This document shows, piece after piece, positions 45,301-57,182 of a stretch of DNA of 64,000 bases. Numbering within the stretch: the stretch's first letter is position 1; each line of letters begins with the position of its first letter. The position numbers and the translations under genes are program-made. The notes beneath the pieces were generated by a model. It did not search any database, was not told the DNA's origin, and saw only the letters and a program-made list of their open reading frames with translations. Source of the DNA: Thunnus maccoyii. Taxonomy: Eukaryota > Chordata > Actinopteri > Scombriformes > Scombridae. The stretch lies in the NCBI RefSeq assembly GCF_910596095.1, contig NC_056534.1, positions 15,699,490 to 15,763,489 of the forward strand, written 5' to 3'.

Positions 45301-48300
45301 CTTTTCCTTTTACCTACAGCATATACCATCCAATCAGATCATATGAAAAATGCAGATGGTAACTAGAGTTCATGTAGAGGTGAAGCATGCTGCTGTACTG
45401 GTTGTTTCGCAATCCAGCCTGTGTATTACAATTCAACGTAGGCATCCACCCTCTCCCCTGGTGTCTTGATACTAAATCCTTTGAGGGAAGCTTCAGTGTG
45501 TTAAAATTGCATCATGTCTTCTGAGGAAAAAGTATGGCTTGTTGTGTACTTTGTTTACATTCATGTCTCAATTTTGACCTTATCAGTAGCCCTACTCCCT
45601 TCATACATTATAATGTTATAGTTTTAAAAGCAAAATACGACTCCAAGGTAGCTTTAATTAAAAACTAACAATGTGTTACTTGATTTTTTTTGTTTTTGTT
45701 TTACACATGTGATATTTTCATTTCATTCAATATATAACGTCAATTTAATTGAACATCAGTTTGATTATACTGTGTGATTTTTCATGAATTTGCTATTATG
45801 TGATTTTTTTTTTTTTTAAAACTATGGTTATATCACAAAATTACTTGAGCAATTCAGCCCAGCAGTAATGACTGGTTTAAGGTTGGAACAGGTGGAACAG
45901 ACCCGTGTGTGATCCTCTGCAGACATTCACGCTCTGTGTGCAATTAATAAACACACTGGTTTAATCTCCTTTTGATCTTTCATAGAGATTGTTGTCATTT
46001 CTTTAAAAACATACTGGCATGGTATAAGGAGCTTTCATTTTTATTCTGTGTAGCGTCAAATTGAATTAAAAAAAATGAAATATACAGTGTCCACTATGCG
46101 TAACAATCTCATTGGGTCATATTACAAGCATTAGTAGGATGGATGTACAGTAAACATGTGGAGAGGCTTTGCTAGACCAAATTAGGCAAACCACCAGGGA
46201 TGTAAAGACACCTGCTGTGACATCAGAAGCTTGGTAAAGCTATGAAGCTATTTTTTTCTGGGTGACGTGCTTAAATATCAACATGTCACTTTTTAATGAC
46301 AGTCTATGCATGCATCTGTTGGTGACAGGGAAAGAGACACTGAACATTGAAGGCAAACTCTAAGGAAGAAGACTGCAGTCATGATGTAGAGACTTTGTCA
46401 CCTGCTTCTAAAATATAATCCACACTCACAATCCACTCACTTTGTCTGCCTCTCTTTTAGAATAAAGCGGTGTAAGGACTACTATGAAGTGCTTGGTGTC
46501 AACAAAGAAGCCAATGAGGATGAGCTCAAGAAAGCCTACAGAAAACTAGCGCTTAAGTTCCATCCGGATAAAAACCACGCACCTGGAGCAACAGAGGCCT
46601 TTAAAAGTAAACCTACCTGCCGACTTTGAATATCTAGGCTTTGTATTTTAATATCTAGAAAGTGGTTTCTCTGCAACTTCTCCTTCTCTCTTTTACATCT
46701 CGACTCTGTCTTCCTCCAGAGATCGGTAATGCATATGCAGTGCTGAGCAATGCGGACAAAAGACGGCAGTATGACCTGACAGGAGGGGAGGAGCCGAGCA
46801 GCCCGGGTCACACACACGGAGGAGGCTTTGACTTCCACAGGGGCTTCGAGGCCGACATCACTCCCGAGGACCTCTTTAACATGTTCTTTGGAGGCGGCTT
46901 CCCCTCCTGTAAGTGAGCACTTGTGTTCAGAGTTATTTATTGGTATCACTTTTAATTGTCCTGTTTGTTTGAAGGAGTTAATTCATTTATTAGCGATTTA
47001 ATTTATTTTCTGCAGATTACATGTAGTAGACTAATATGTTATCCTTATGCACGTTGACTTTCATGGGATCAATCAAAGCCTCAGGCATAAACAATACATT
47101 TGCAAATAAAATGTACTTTTTTTTATTTTTAAAGAATGGCATTATATTTAACAGACTAAAGCAGGGGTACTAAAATACACTTAACAAATGTCTTAACAAA
47201 GTTCCAGTAAGGGTGCATTACATAAGATTTCAGTGCAAAAACAGCATTTCTGTATTAATGAGAGATGTGACATCTTTGTTGTGTAACCAAGTCCTTAAAC
47301 TTGAGCATAAAAAGATGCGACGGCCAGGCAGAGGCACTCGTGTTCAGTAGTGAGTTCTTCACTGCATTTATGGCTGAAAATGTTTGGTGTCGTTGTGGCG
47401 TGTTGCATTCCCACTCTTCCTAATGGCCACTGTTTTCATTATAAATCTAGCACAATGGTCTTGTACTTCCTTCAGGCAAAATCAACTGAGAAATATGCAT
47501 TGTATTTCAGTCCAGTCATGCATTTTAAATGCGTGTTTTTCACTGTCAAACTTTCTTTTTTAGCATCAGCTAGTTTTGAACAAACCATTTTATTTTTATC
47601 AACTGGAGCTCCTACATTCCACATTAACCTTACTAACTCTGGTGACTAGCGGGCAGCTGAATGATGACAGCTGAGGTGACGTGATAGTGGTGTGTCACTC
47701 AAAAGCAGTCCGGTTCAGGTTGTGGATCAATTCTGTTCTCGGTCCAGATTAAAATGTTGTTCGGTCCAGATCCAGAGTCTGCCTATTGAGTATACATGGA
47801 CCAAAGAGACATTGGGTGGTAGAAACTCTCTCTTTAAATGCACTCTTAAGAGTTTAATTTGTGACAAAAAACACTTGCACCTCTTTGTCGAGTTATGTTA
47901 GCAAAATAGCAAATTTTCTTAGTGTTGAACATTTCTATGTTCAAAATCAGACCAATAGATATTTTCTTAGAATGACTGGTGCATCTTTTGTTTGCACCAG
48001 CCCTTAAATTACACATCAAGTTAGATTTGGTTTTGTATGGTAGAGCAGGATGAACATACATGTATAGTCTTGAGCAGTGATCCAATTGTACTTTGTGACA
48101 TATTCCATAACATTGTGTCTGACCTCAGTCATAATATTTCTCTCTACAGCGAGCGCACACACCTTCACCAACGGCAGGGCGAGTTACAGCCATCAGACTG
48201 ATTACCGACAAGAGAGAACAGAAGAAAGGGGAGATGTATGTAGATGGTTCAGATTTTGTACTTTTTTTATTTTCAAAAAATTGTATAATTGTATTGCATT

Positions 48301-49190
48301 TAAGGTTATGCAGCAACAGAAACCACATGATATGACTGAACAGTATTGTGTGTGTGTGTTGTTGAAACTAAAGTATTCATTGTACTGTGTTTGTCTCCAG
48401 GGTGGTTTCTCAATGTTTATCCAGCTGATGCCCATTGTGGTCCTGATTTTAGTGTCAATACTGAGCCAGATGATGGTTTCCCCTCCACCCTACAGCCTCT
48501 ACTCTAGACCGTAAGTGCACACAGACACACACACACACACACACACACATTTGTCAAATATTTAGTGGTGTCTTACTTGGGGTGTTGTTTTCCCATCTTT
48601 ATCTAATCTTTGAAGTTACCTTCAGGTTTCAATAATTTGTTGGAGATGACTGAAGTTATCAGTATTTTCACAACAGTTTGTGCCTTCTCGATCCCTCCCA
48701 GGTCCACGGGTCAGACCATAAAACGGCAGACAGAAAACCTGCGCGTCGACTACTATGTCACAAGAGATTTCAAGTCGGAGTATAAGGGCTCAGCGCTGCA
48801 GCAGATTGAGAAAAATGTGGAGGACGACTATGTATCTAATGTCAGAAATAACTGTTGGAAGGAGAGACAGACCAGTGAGTAAACGTGTTCAACAGACATC
48901 TTCACATTTTATCTTTTCAGTAGTGCTCATTATCATGAACAGTTCATATTTTTATTTAATTTCTCAAGGTTTGTTTGCCTTGATATTTGACTCCAGTGAA
49001 TCATAAATAATGTGTATACCTTCTCCCTTTATCAGTCACATTGTTTTTCTGCTTGTCTCATCCAGAAACAGATCTGCTGTATGCTGCTAAGGTATACAGA
49101 GACGACCGAATGCGCAAGAAAGCAGATCTCATGACCATGGATAACTGCAAAGAGCTGGACAGACTAAATAACCTATTCAGAGGCGGATGA
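39379..49190 (+). CDS. dnajb14: DnaJ homolog subfamily B member 14, complete
   Basis: DNAJB14 is an ER-membrane Hsp40 whose J-domain faces the cytosol. With DNAJB12 and Hsc70 it serves degradation of misfolded membrane proteins. Eight exons: 39379-39511, 44785-44959, 46461-46606, 46720-46908, 48150-48235, 48401-48510, 48702-48874 and 49066-49190. Phases close to give 378 residues (human 379). The N-terminal [19 protein letters not shown] helix block is typical of DNAJB12/14. The J-domain spans about 107-172 ([10 protein letters not shown]) with the HPD motif at 137-139, followed by a Gly/Phe-rich part ([20 protein letters not shown]). One membrane segment is at about 249-268 ([20 protein letters not shown]). 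The C-terminal DUF1977 domain ends at the stop. Identity with DNAJB14, not DNAJB12, rests on [19 protein letters not shown] and [20 protein letters not shown]. Intron 1 is long (5.3 kb). Confidence 0.95.
40355..40975. mobile_element. Fold-back MITE, copy 3 (dnajb14 intron 1)
   Basis: It parallels the copy at 2941-3530 along its whole length: TTTTTCAAGTCTGTCTTAAA at the left, the internal pair GTCTTTTTAGTG / GCTAAAAAGACTG, GCCAGTATGAACAGGAAGAA, and TGTTGTTTTAAGACA at the right. The two halves are mutually inverted. The outermost ends are eroded. Confidence 0.75.
41000..44700. other. Remainder of dnajb14 intron 1, nothing recognised
   Basis: I see no exon with family resemblance and no clear repeat. 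The longest minus frame (41014-41439) looks like chance: low complexity, no domain, no splice partners. The segment about 41840-42310 has an exact-looking but unfamiliar composition and could be an old repeat. Confidence 0.4.
48523..48549. repeat. Short (CA)n microsatellite
   Basis: About 13 CA units right after the donor at 48511 in dnajb14. Confidence 0.9.
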
Positions 49191-49995
49191 GTTGGATGCT
49201 TTTAGATCATATAAATGTATATGAATAGATGTGTATGTTGTTTTTTTAAAGAGAGAGTCTTTACACTAGGAGCAAAAAACTTACTGAAATAATTTAGCTC
49301 TATTGTTGAAGTTTTAAAATGTCCCTCTCCTCATACCCCCCCCACCCACCCCCACCCCGCCAACTTCTCTCCTTTCTCACTTCAATCACCTTGTTGCATC
49401 TTAATGGACCAATCTACACACATTGTAGAAAGCCCCAGACTTTTTCTTTTTTCTTTTTTTTTTTTTTACTCTGCTTTTCTTGTGTTTTCCTGTGGAAACG
49501 AGAAGGACAAGGACACTTGATTGTAAAGCCATTTGCTTCGAGAAGTGACAACACGAAAGGCACTCCGCACAATCCAAATCGCTGTCTTTAAGATCAACAA
49601 ACAGCCTTCGGCATCATCTGCTTGACATAAATATCAGATGGGAGACTTTATAGGTTCATCTAGAGGTGCTGTCCTCTCTCCAAATCCATTTTCTTGAAGA
49701 ACACAGAAAGAAAATAAGGAAATAAAAGCTTTCCTACTCACCTCCAAGTGTGGATGAAGATCAATGGATCATGAAGAGTTACCTGTGATTTTGCTACTAG
49801 GGAACATTTTATGTTGTCCACTCTGAAATGTGAAGTTGGTTGGGACTAAACGTGGAAGGACATTCAAACGGTTATACATAAAGAGTTGTACATTTTCATT
49901 TTTGAATGTTTGAAGTTTATGCAGTTATTTAAGTAACTATAGAAGAAACAATGATTTTCTTCAATGCTCGCCTAATCATTTAAATAAAGTCAAAT
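49191..49995 (+). other. dnajb14: dnajb14 3'UTR with two poly(A) signals
   Basis: AATAAA occurs at 49721-49726 and at 49983-49988. Either could end the transcript, giving 3'UTRs of about 0.55 or 0.8 kb. A C-rich tract (about 49337-49360) and a T-run (about 49455-49468) lie inside. Confidence 0.55.
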
Positions 49996-50037
49996 TATTA
50001 CCATAAACTGGATACATTTGTTTCTCTGATTCAGACA

Positions 50038-50370
50038 TTAAAGGGTTGGTTCACCCAAATTACCAAAAAGGCAAACATATTTTCCCACTTACATCTAGTG
50101 GTATGTAGCCATGCAGATAGTTTTGGTTTTATTTGGCCATGTTTTGAAATGTTTGGGAAATGGGAAATATTTCTTTGGTACAAAATAGTTTGTATGAAAA
50201 CTCCTGACAGTGAGGTTCCTGTTCAATGTGATTTGTTAGTGCTGGGGGAGCGACAAACAAATTAACATTCAGCTCCATGGCAGAAATCTCAAAGATATTT
50301 CAAACCCAAGACAAATACACTAACTCACTGCATGCCTATTAAATCTGTTTCTTGTAATGTTGGTAAACTC
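50038..50370 (+). repeat. Dispersed teleost MITE-like repeat (GGTTCACCCAAATTAC end)
   Basis: It starts AAAGGGTTGGTTCACCCAAA and contains CTAGTGGTATGTAGCCATGC and AGATAGTTTTGGTTTTAT. I recognise this arrangement as a common fish repeat. No right terminal inverted repeat was found, so it is probably truncated. Confidence 0.55.
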
Positions 50371-50802
50371 ACCCAGATGTTGAATGTTGTAAAAAGACAA
50401 ATCTTGAAATCACTAACCAACATGAACTTGTTTTTAAAAAATGGAAAAATATGCAGCAATATCAGACATACTGTATACCTGCAGTAGATATAATTATCTT
50501 TGAACCATGTTCATAGCCAATGTTCTGACCAGATTAGAAGTGTTTACTGTGATAAAGCATAATTATTTTCTCTGGCTAGCTTTTTAATCCTACTTTGTGA
50601 GTCATGCATCTGGGCATCATCATTTTAAAAAGCGAACCTCATCTGTGCCTGTGTATTTACAAAAACAGGAAACCGCATGGAGACACTGAATATTTTTGTC
50701 TTGAGTTGGGGTCATGGCCACAACCCACCAATCTAGAGTAAAAAAAAAAAAGAACTGTGTGGCCCACATTGATGAGCACTCCATCAACTACTACTAATCA
50801 AC

Positions 50803-51225
50803 CATTGGTGGAAGAAGTACTCAGATCCTCTACTAAAGTAAAAGCAGAATCACCACAGTATATACTCCAGTACATGTACACGTCCTGCATTCAAAACCTT
50901 AGTTTAAGTAAAAGTACAAAAGTATTATCAGCTAGACTAAATGTACTAAAAATATAAAAACTAAAAGCACTTAAGGCACATTATGTAGAATGGCTCCTTT
51001 CAAAATGTTATGTTTATATTATTGCTTTATAATTACTGGTGTCTTAACGTGTAAGCATTTGAATGTTGCAGCAGGTCTGGGTGGAAGTATTATAACAACT
51101 GTATATTTTGCCACTTAGTTTAATCCATAACAAATCATGTTTATAAAATGATCATATGTTTTTTAATGTAAGATCTTTATCTGTAGATTAAAAATAGTAA
51201 CTACAGCTGTTGAATCAGACACAGG
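50803..51225 (+). repeat. Dispersed teleost repeat (GTGGAAGAAGTACTCAGATC type)
   Basis: It begins GTGGAAGAAGTACTCAGATC and has CTGCATTCAAAACCTTAGTT and AAGTAAAAGTACAAAAGTAT. Later blocks (AGTTTAATCCATAACAAATC, GATCATATGTTTTTTAATGT) keep the order expected of a full-length copy of a very common fish element. Non-coding. Confidence 0.6.
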
Positions 51226-51729
51226 GAGAGATACTATGAAACTTTTTTATAATCATTCAAATGAATGGAAATGTCTAGCTGCAGTTTTTGTTCTGAAGGA
51301 GATTGATTCATTTTGACTTCATCTGCATGCATATAATCTGACTGAGAATAGAAAGATTTAACAAATATATTTTGGTACTGTTGATGGTCTGGGGAGCCTG
51401 GAAATGTGACCAAGTATGTAGGTGACCTGTGGAACGATGACCTTCAATAAAACCCAAATCTTCATAGCTGTAAAAATACATTGAAGCTGTGTGTGTGTGT
51501 TGTTTTTTTTTTACAGTGCTGACATCAAAATTTCCAACATGTATTCTCAATTATTCTGTTAAAGATACTATATCTTGAATTTGACCTCAGAAATAATTTG
51601 GGGGGAACAAATTTTTGAAGAATATAAATTTTAATTTAATTTCTCTCTAAATGACAGAAAAACAACAAGAATGTACACAATTAAATGATATGACCACACT
51701 ACTGAAAACACAATTCAATATTTACGTTT

Positions 51730-51850
51730 TAGCGTTGCAACGTGTGACATCATCTTCATTGGTTTATCAGGAGTCACGTGACTGCGACAAACCCGGAAAC
51801 GAAATCCTTCAACTGCGACGGGAGCTCTCTTAATACATTCATGGGTAAGT
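51730..51850 (+). promoter_or_regulatory. pla2g12a: Putative pla2g12a promoter with palindromic E-box
   Basis: GTCACGTGAC at 51773-51782 is a perfect palindrome matching the USF / MiT-TFE (CLEAR-like) consensus. An inverted CCAAT (ATTGG) is at about 51759 and GTGACATCA at about 51744. A donor-like GGTAAGT at 51844 suggests a possible non-coding first exon. The assignment is by position, 160-280 bases before the coding start. Confidence 0.45.
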
Positions 51851-52006
51851 AAGCAGCCAGTACCTTCTCGGTCGTCTTAACAGTGTAATGAAAACAAGAC
51901 GTGACTCTTGAAATGCCATCAAGACGACGTTTATGCAAATAATTCAGCCTCAGTTATACAAATGCGCCAGGAGACGCTGGAGTCTGGCTCCGTCGTCAGG
52001 TGGACT

Positions 52007-55000
52007 ATGCACTGTAGCAGCCACATCTGTGTTTTCCTCCTGGCTTTGTACACCTGTGGATGTCTCCCACATGTGTCTGCTTACAAACAAGAACCAGAGA
52101 CTCCAGACTGGAGGTTGACTCTGAAAACTATTCGTAACGGAATACACAAAATCGACACGTATCTTAATGCAGCGCTGGACTTGTTTGGGGGCGATGACGG
52201 GCTGTGTCATTATAAGTGTAGTGATGGTGAGTTTTCTTTCTTCTTCCTCCTCTTTAAACACCTTTCTCTGACACACCTAAACATCATCTTATTATTCACA
52301 CTTGTCCTTTCCCCTGCTACACCAAGTCCAAATGAAATGTGTAGTTTATGTAACAGTTGGGAGAAAGAAGATACGCATTATCTCCCCTGGAGTAGCACAG
52401 TAAGCTATTAAAACGTCTGTACTGTTGTGGTTAGAGATAACTGACGGTGGCAGAACAGTAAACATCCTCACCTTTGCTCCTCTTTCACAGGTTACAAGCC
52501 GGTGCCTCGTCCCGGGTACAAGCAGCCGCCACCCAATGGGTGTGGCTCCCCACTGTTTGGATTTCAGGTAGTCTGACAGAGCTCCAGAGGTTGGAGGTTG
52601 TGTATATGGTACACAAAGTGGGTCACCATGTACACATCATGCCAAACTAAGCCGCTCCTGTACAGTGTATAATATCCTCATATTTTAACGTGACAGTTTG
52701 TATTGTTTTTATTACTGCAAATTACAATATGTGTTCACAATACACACTATACGTCATGTTAGAGTATAGAGCTAAACCAATGCATCTGCTGATATTATTG
52801 GTAGATATTAGGTTCAGATATATCTGTATCAGCATACAGTACTGTGCAGAAATTTTAGGCACTAAAAGTAAAGTGAAAATGCTTTCTAAACTAATGCCAT
52901 TAATATTTTTTTATTTATCAATTAATTTTATACAAAGTTCAGTAAGCAGAAGAAACCTAAATAAAATCAGTATTTGGTGTGACCACGGTTTCTCTTTAAA
53001 GCAGCAGCACTTCTCCTCAGTACACCTGCATACAAGTTTTTCAAGGTACTTGGCAGGTAGGTTGTTATAAGCATCTTATCTCAGTTCTCGTCATGTAATC
53101 CCAGACTGACTCCATGATGTTGAGACTGGGGCTCTGTGGGGGCCATACTATCTGTTACAGGACTCCTTCTTCTTCTTGTCACTGAAAAGGGTTCTGTATG
53201 ATTCTGGCTGTGTGTTTAGGGTTGTATCAAAACATCATTAGTGCCTAAAACTTTTGTACAGTACTGTATATTTCAACAGTCAGAGCCAAAAGTATACTTT
53301 AGGTATTTAGAAACAGTGTACTTTTTCAACTGTAAAATTTCACTCACAGCATCTCTTGGTCACAGTTCTTCAAAAAGTAAATTGAAGGAATTCTTAGTAA
53401 AAATGTTTGGTTATGTTTGATACATTAAGAAATGAATATTGGATATTTTTTAAACTCTCAAATATCAATTTTATTATAAACAAATATCCAGTATCAGTTA
53501 GGATCTAGTAAAAATATTAACAAATAAACAAATGAATACCATTTAAATTTCTAATATATTCATACATTTGAGCGATGTGAGGTAGAAGAAAGAGTTGTTT
53601 TGTTTATAGTAGAAGTTAAAAAAGAAACCTACCGGGACTAAAACACTCACAGCTTACACTATCTTCTGTCATGTCTGAAATGTACATTTTACAACTAACT
53701 TATCTCTGAACCTTAATAAAATATTTTGCATTTGGAGAGATGAATGTCTCGCACCTGCAGTATCATTCTAGTGTCAGTCTAAACAGTCAAAGAGTAAACG
53801 AGCCGTTGTCTCCAGTTTGACATAGGCATCCCGTCCATGACCAAATGCTGTAACCAACATGACCGCTGCTATGACACTTGTGGACGTGAGAAGCACGACT
53901 GTGATGAGGAGTTCCAGGACTGTCTCGAGACCATCTGCAGGAATGTGCAAAAGACTCTGGGATTGGCCTACAGTGTCCAAGGTGAGAGACTGAGCTGCAG
54001 GGTTTAGGCTAGATGCAGAATGAGACGGAGGTTACATCCTGTGATCAAAATCATATTTATTCTAAGATTAATTTGGAATATTAAAAAAATTTAAAAAATG
54101 TTTAAATAATTTTTTTGTGTCCCCAGTATAATAGGTATTAGTATTAGTATTATAGTATTTTTCACAAAATACATTTGAACACATCATTGTAGCAAAAGCA
54201 CAGGCGTAAATAATGAAATTAATCATGGCTGACATACATTTAGCTGCCTCAGTTTCAGGGTCCTGGTATTGTGCATGCGGTTCAACATTCACACTGTCAT
54301 GACTTACTGGGGTTACGTTCACATTACATGCTGGCCCAAATCCACCAAATATTTTGCCTCCAAATTACTCAGATCAGATTTTTTCACAGAAGTGTGAACA
54401 AAAAAAATCGGATTTTTTTTCATATCAGATTTTCTTTTATGCATGCGACTCACATTTCTGTTAAATCTGTGCATGTGTGGCAGTTGAGGACCTCAAACAC
54501 GTCACTTACAAACATGAACGTGAACCAAAACACAAAAAGAACAGGTCTGACTAAAAAATCTTGAGCATTAATGCCTGTAATGTGAACGTAGCCTGGGAAA
54601 CGTCAATAAAACACCCTTAATGTTCTTAGCGACACCTGTGCTTTTCCTACTATGACAAGTTAAAATGTCTGCTGAGAAAAAAAGTCCACCAGCAGCTCAT
54701 TTGCTTAAAATTATTTATATAGACAACCAGAAACATGACAGTACACTTTAGGTCTGTATTGAGTGTATTTCAGTGTGGCTCAGGGGTCAGAGTGGGTTAG
54801 TCATTAATGGCAGGGTTGGCAGTTTGATCCCTGACTTCTCCTGTCTGACATGTCGAAGTGTCCTTGAGCAAGATACTAATCCTCAGTTTTCCCTCGGGGG
54901 GTTATGCCAGTGCCTGCCCTTAGGGTGTATGTGTGTGTGTTTGTGTGTGTGGGTGAAATAGACGCATATTTTAAAGCACTTTGGATAATAGCATTATTTA

Positions 55001-55909
55001 TATGCAGTAATTTACCAGTATCAGAACAAAATTTAATTGGGTACTTACAAATAATACGTAATACATTTACACTCATGTAAAGTAGTTTATAATCCTAATC
55101 TAATTAGCAAAATTTATGAACGACGCTATGTTTCAGTCATAGGCCTTTGTAAAAAAAAGAAATTAGACTTATATCTTCTAAAATGAAATAATACATTTTT
55201 GCCATGGGTCAAGGGCAATATGTGACGTTTCCTGTGTGTTCATGCAGGCAGCTGAATGAGTGTAAGAGCTGATATATCCAGCAGAGGGTGCAATAGACCT
55301 TTATTTTAAAAACTGCAAATCTGAATTTGTAGTCTGCGGTATCTTGATCAGATTGATAAATTATTTTAAATTACAGACTCAAAAAAAATCTTGTTCATAA
55401 AAGGGATTAGAAGATCTGTTTAAGTCTGATCATGATTAAGGTTTTGAAAACACTTAGATATTTGTATTTAAGTGCAAATTTGAAGTTTTAAGTGCATTAT
55501 TAAACTTGCCTATTTATCCTGCTGTTGTTGTGGATATTGCTGTCTGAGTTTTTTTCTAATTTTACTCTTAAAAACAAAACTAGACACTTAAAATTAAATT
55601 CTATTCTATATTAAAGTCGATATCTGATCAAAACTGTACACTATGTATGTGATTGCACACAAAACATTTTAGATTCACTTTAAGTAAGATGATAAAAACA
55701 AGTTCTTGCAGGTACTTGTTTTTAAACCAACTCAGCTTTCCCTTGCCAGATGTTTTCTCATGTTTTTCCCTCTTCTTTCCATCTTTTCAGCATGTGAGTC
55801 AGCGGTGACTCTGCTCTTCGACGCTGTCATGCACTTGGGATGTAAGCCGTACCTGGACAGCCAGCGAGACTCCTGTGTGTGTCAGTATGAACTTAAGAGG
55901 GAACTGTGA
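52007..55909 (+). CDS. pla2g12a: Group XIIA secretory phospholipase A2, complete
   Basis: A secreted, Ca2+-dependent enzyme that hydrolyses the sn-2 ester of phospholipids; mammalian group XIIA has low activity. Four exons: 52007-52226, 52491-52567, 53816-53981 and 55791-55909, in frame, 193 residues (human 189). A signal peptide is visible (MHCSSHICVFLLALYTCGCL), cut perhaps after SAYK. The mature part has DWRLTLKTIRNGIHKIDTYL, the family-specific Ca2+-loop region NGCGSPLFGFQ, and the catalytic stretch MTKCCNQHDRCYDTCG with His114-Asp115. The tail is rich in conserved Cys (HLGCKPYLDSQRDSCVC). Another in-frame ATG at 51962 would add 15 residues and bury the signal sequence, so I prefer 52007. 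Its position next to casp6 and mcub agrees with the human 4q25 order. Confidence 0.94.
52837..53266 (-). mobile_element. Mariner/Tc1 deletion derivative, copy 2 (pla2g12a intron 2)
   Basis: Ends CAGTACTGTGCAGAAATTTT and the inverse at the right are flanked by TA (52835-52836 and 53267-53268). The minus strand near 53090-53150 retains PQSPSLNIMESVWDYM, the same transposase tail as at 25524-26051. It is about 430 bp, shorter than copy 1. Confidence 0.85.
54311..54593. mobile_element. MITE with GGYTACGTTCACATTACA termini (pla2g12a intron 3)
   Basis: Left end GGTTACGTTCACATTACA and right end TGTAATGTGAACGTAGCC are inverted repeats of 18 bases with one mismatch. The 283-bp interior is non-coding. 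Such ends are known from hAT-type fish MITEs, but I could not fix the target duplication. Confidence 0.75.
54770..55015 (+). repeat. tRNA-derived SINE-like repeat
   Basis: Near the start, TGGCTCAGGGGTCAGAGTGG resembles a pol III A box and GGCAGTTTGATCCCTG a B box. A body with GTGTCCTTGAGCAAGATACT and AAAGCACTTTGGATAATAGC follows, which I know from a common dispersed fish repeat. No A-tail is seen. The SINE label is probable, not certain. Confidence 0.5.
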
Positions 55910-56700
55910 CACCCACCTCCACAGGAAGCGAAATTGTGGACTGCACTAATTTAAAAGCACAACTGACAAACGGACGCCAGCAATAAACTCCTTGGTTCAG
56001 TCTTGTAGATTTTCTCAGGAATAGAGCTTGTTTGACACTGATCTGTGCTGCTCATCTCGCATTTATTGACATTTTGAACTGTATCCATCTGTTAGACAAA
56101 GTGAATGTGTGAATTTGTTAATATTTTTTGATGTGTTTGTGGAGGAGAGGAAACAGGGTGTTCAGATTTTGCATACATGGACAGGATCCAGTCTGTGATG
56201 CTTTGATTTATGAGTGTAAATTCCTAATCATTTTCCTGAACGTTTCCTTGTGAAGAACTTTGTACTACAAGTCAGCTGAAAGAGAAAGCATGGCATTTCC
56301 AACACTACAATTACTAATACAAATAAAAATACGTTAGGCTGAAATGAAGTTTCCCTTCCAAGGAAGTTCCCCCGAGAATCAGAGAAACTCCACTAACTCA
56401 TCACAACTAACAAAAGGACCTTTGCCTTTATTTTCCCTTAATTAGCAGCAAATTACAGTCTTTCCAGGAAATAATTGGGAAATTTTGAACAGTAAAGCCA
56501 AAAATTACTACCCTGTGTCTATATATGTGAAAAATCAATAAGCAAGTAAATACTGTCTGTTTCTACAGCACCTGATGCAGGTCTTGGTTTTGTAAATCCT
56601 TAATTTAAAAAAATGTATTGGTATACTCAAGTGATACAAATGTGATAAGAATGTGGAGAAAATCTGTATTGAAATGTCATTAAAAATAAACATGGATTTA
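55910..56700 (+). other. pla2g12a: pla2g12a 3'UTR and downstream sequence
   Basis: AATAAA at 55982-55987 is the first poly(A) signal and would give a 3'UTR of about 90 bases. Further signals at about 56322 and 56685-56690 could be used for a longer form. Nothing else is recognised before the casp6 promoter. Confidence 0.5.
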
Positions 56701-57039
56701 TTGGTACACCTGTGCGTTTGGTGTCGTCATCAGACATTTTTGGACAAACTGTATTTTTTGTGAGTGGTGCTAACACAGAAGCCCTCAGAGTGAGCTGTGA
56801 CTGGACTTTAAGTTATCCCTCATCTAAAACATGAAACATATTTCTCTATTATGTGTTTTGAAGTTAACGGCACAAGAAAAGGCCTCTAAAACCGACGTCT
56901 AATGCGCCTTTTCTTCGGCTGTATTTTGCTTTTATTGCTCATGACTTAAATTATCAGAATACGTCGATGTTTTTACGTACCGCTGTTGCAATATGGCAAA
57001 CACGGAAGTCCAGATTGTTGACTTTTGATTGTCAGACGG

Positions 57040-57100
57040 GATAGCCAATCGTGTGCTCCTGTTGTACGATTTAACCAATGACATTGAGGAGGGGGCGTAA
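57040..57100 (+). promoter_or_regulatory. casp6: Putative casp6 promoter (CCAAT and GC boxes)
   Basis: CCAAT occurs at 57045-57049 and 57075-57079, and a GGGGGCG box at about 57091-57097, all 85-140 bases before the casp6 ATG at 57183. This combination is typical of TATA-less promoters. Assigned by motif and position. Confidence 0.45.
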
Positions 57101-57182
57101 CTAGATCCTGACATATCTGTTGGTTTGACAAAGCAGATTCATTTTTCAGAGGTGTTGGTCGAAGTAAAGACAAGCTGTAGAC

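Noticed and set aside
51908-52006. Longer N-terminus for pla2g12a
   Set aside because: The longest frame starts at a non-ATG codon. The in-frame ATG at 51962 would place a charged stretch before the signal peptide. The start at 52007 gives a normal signal sequence.
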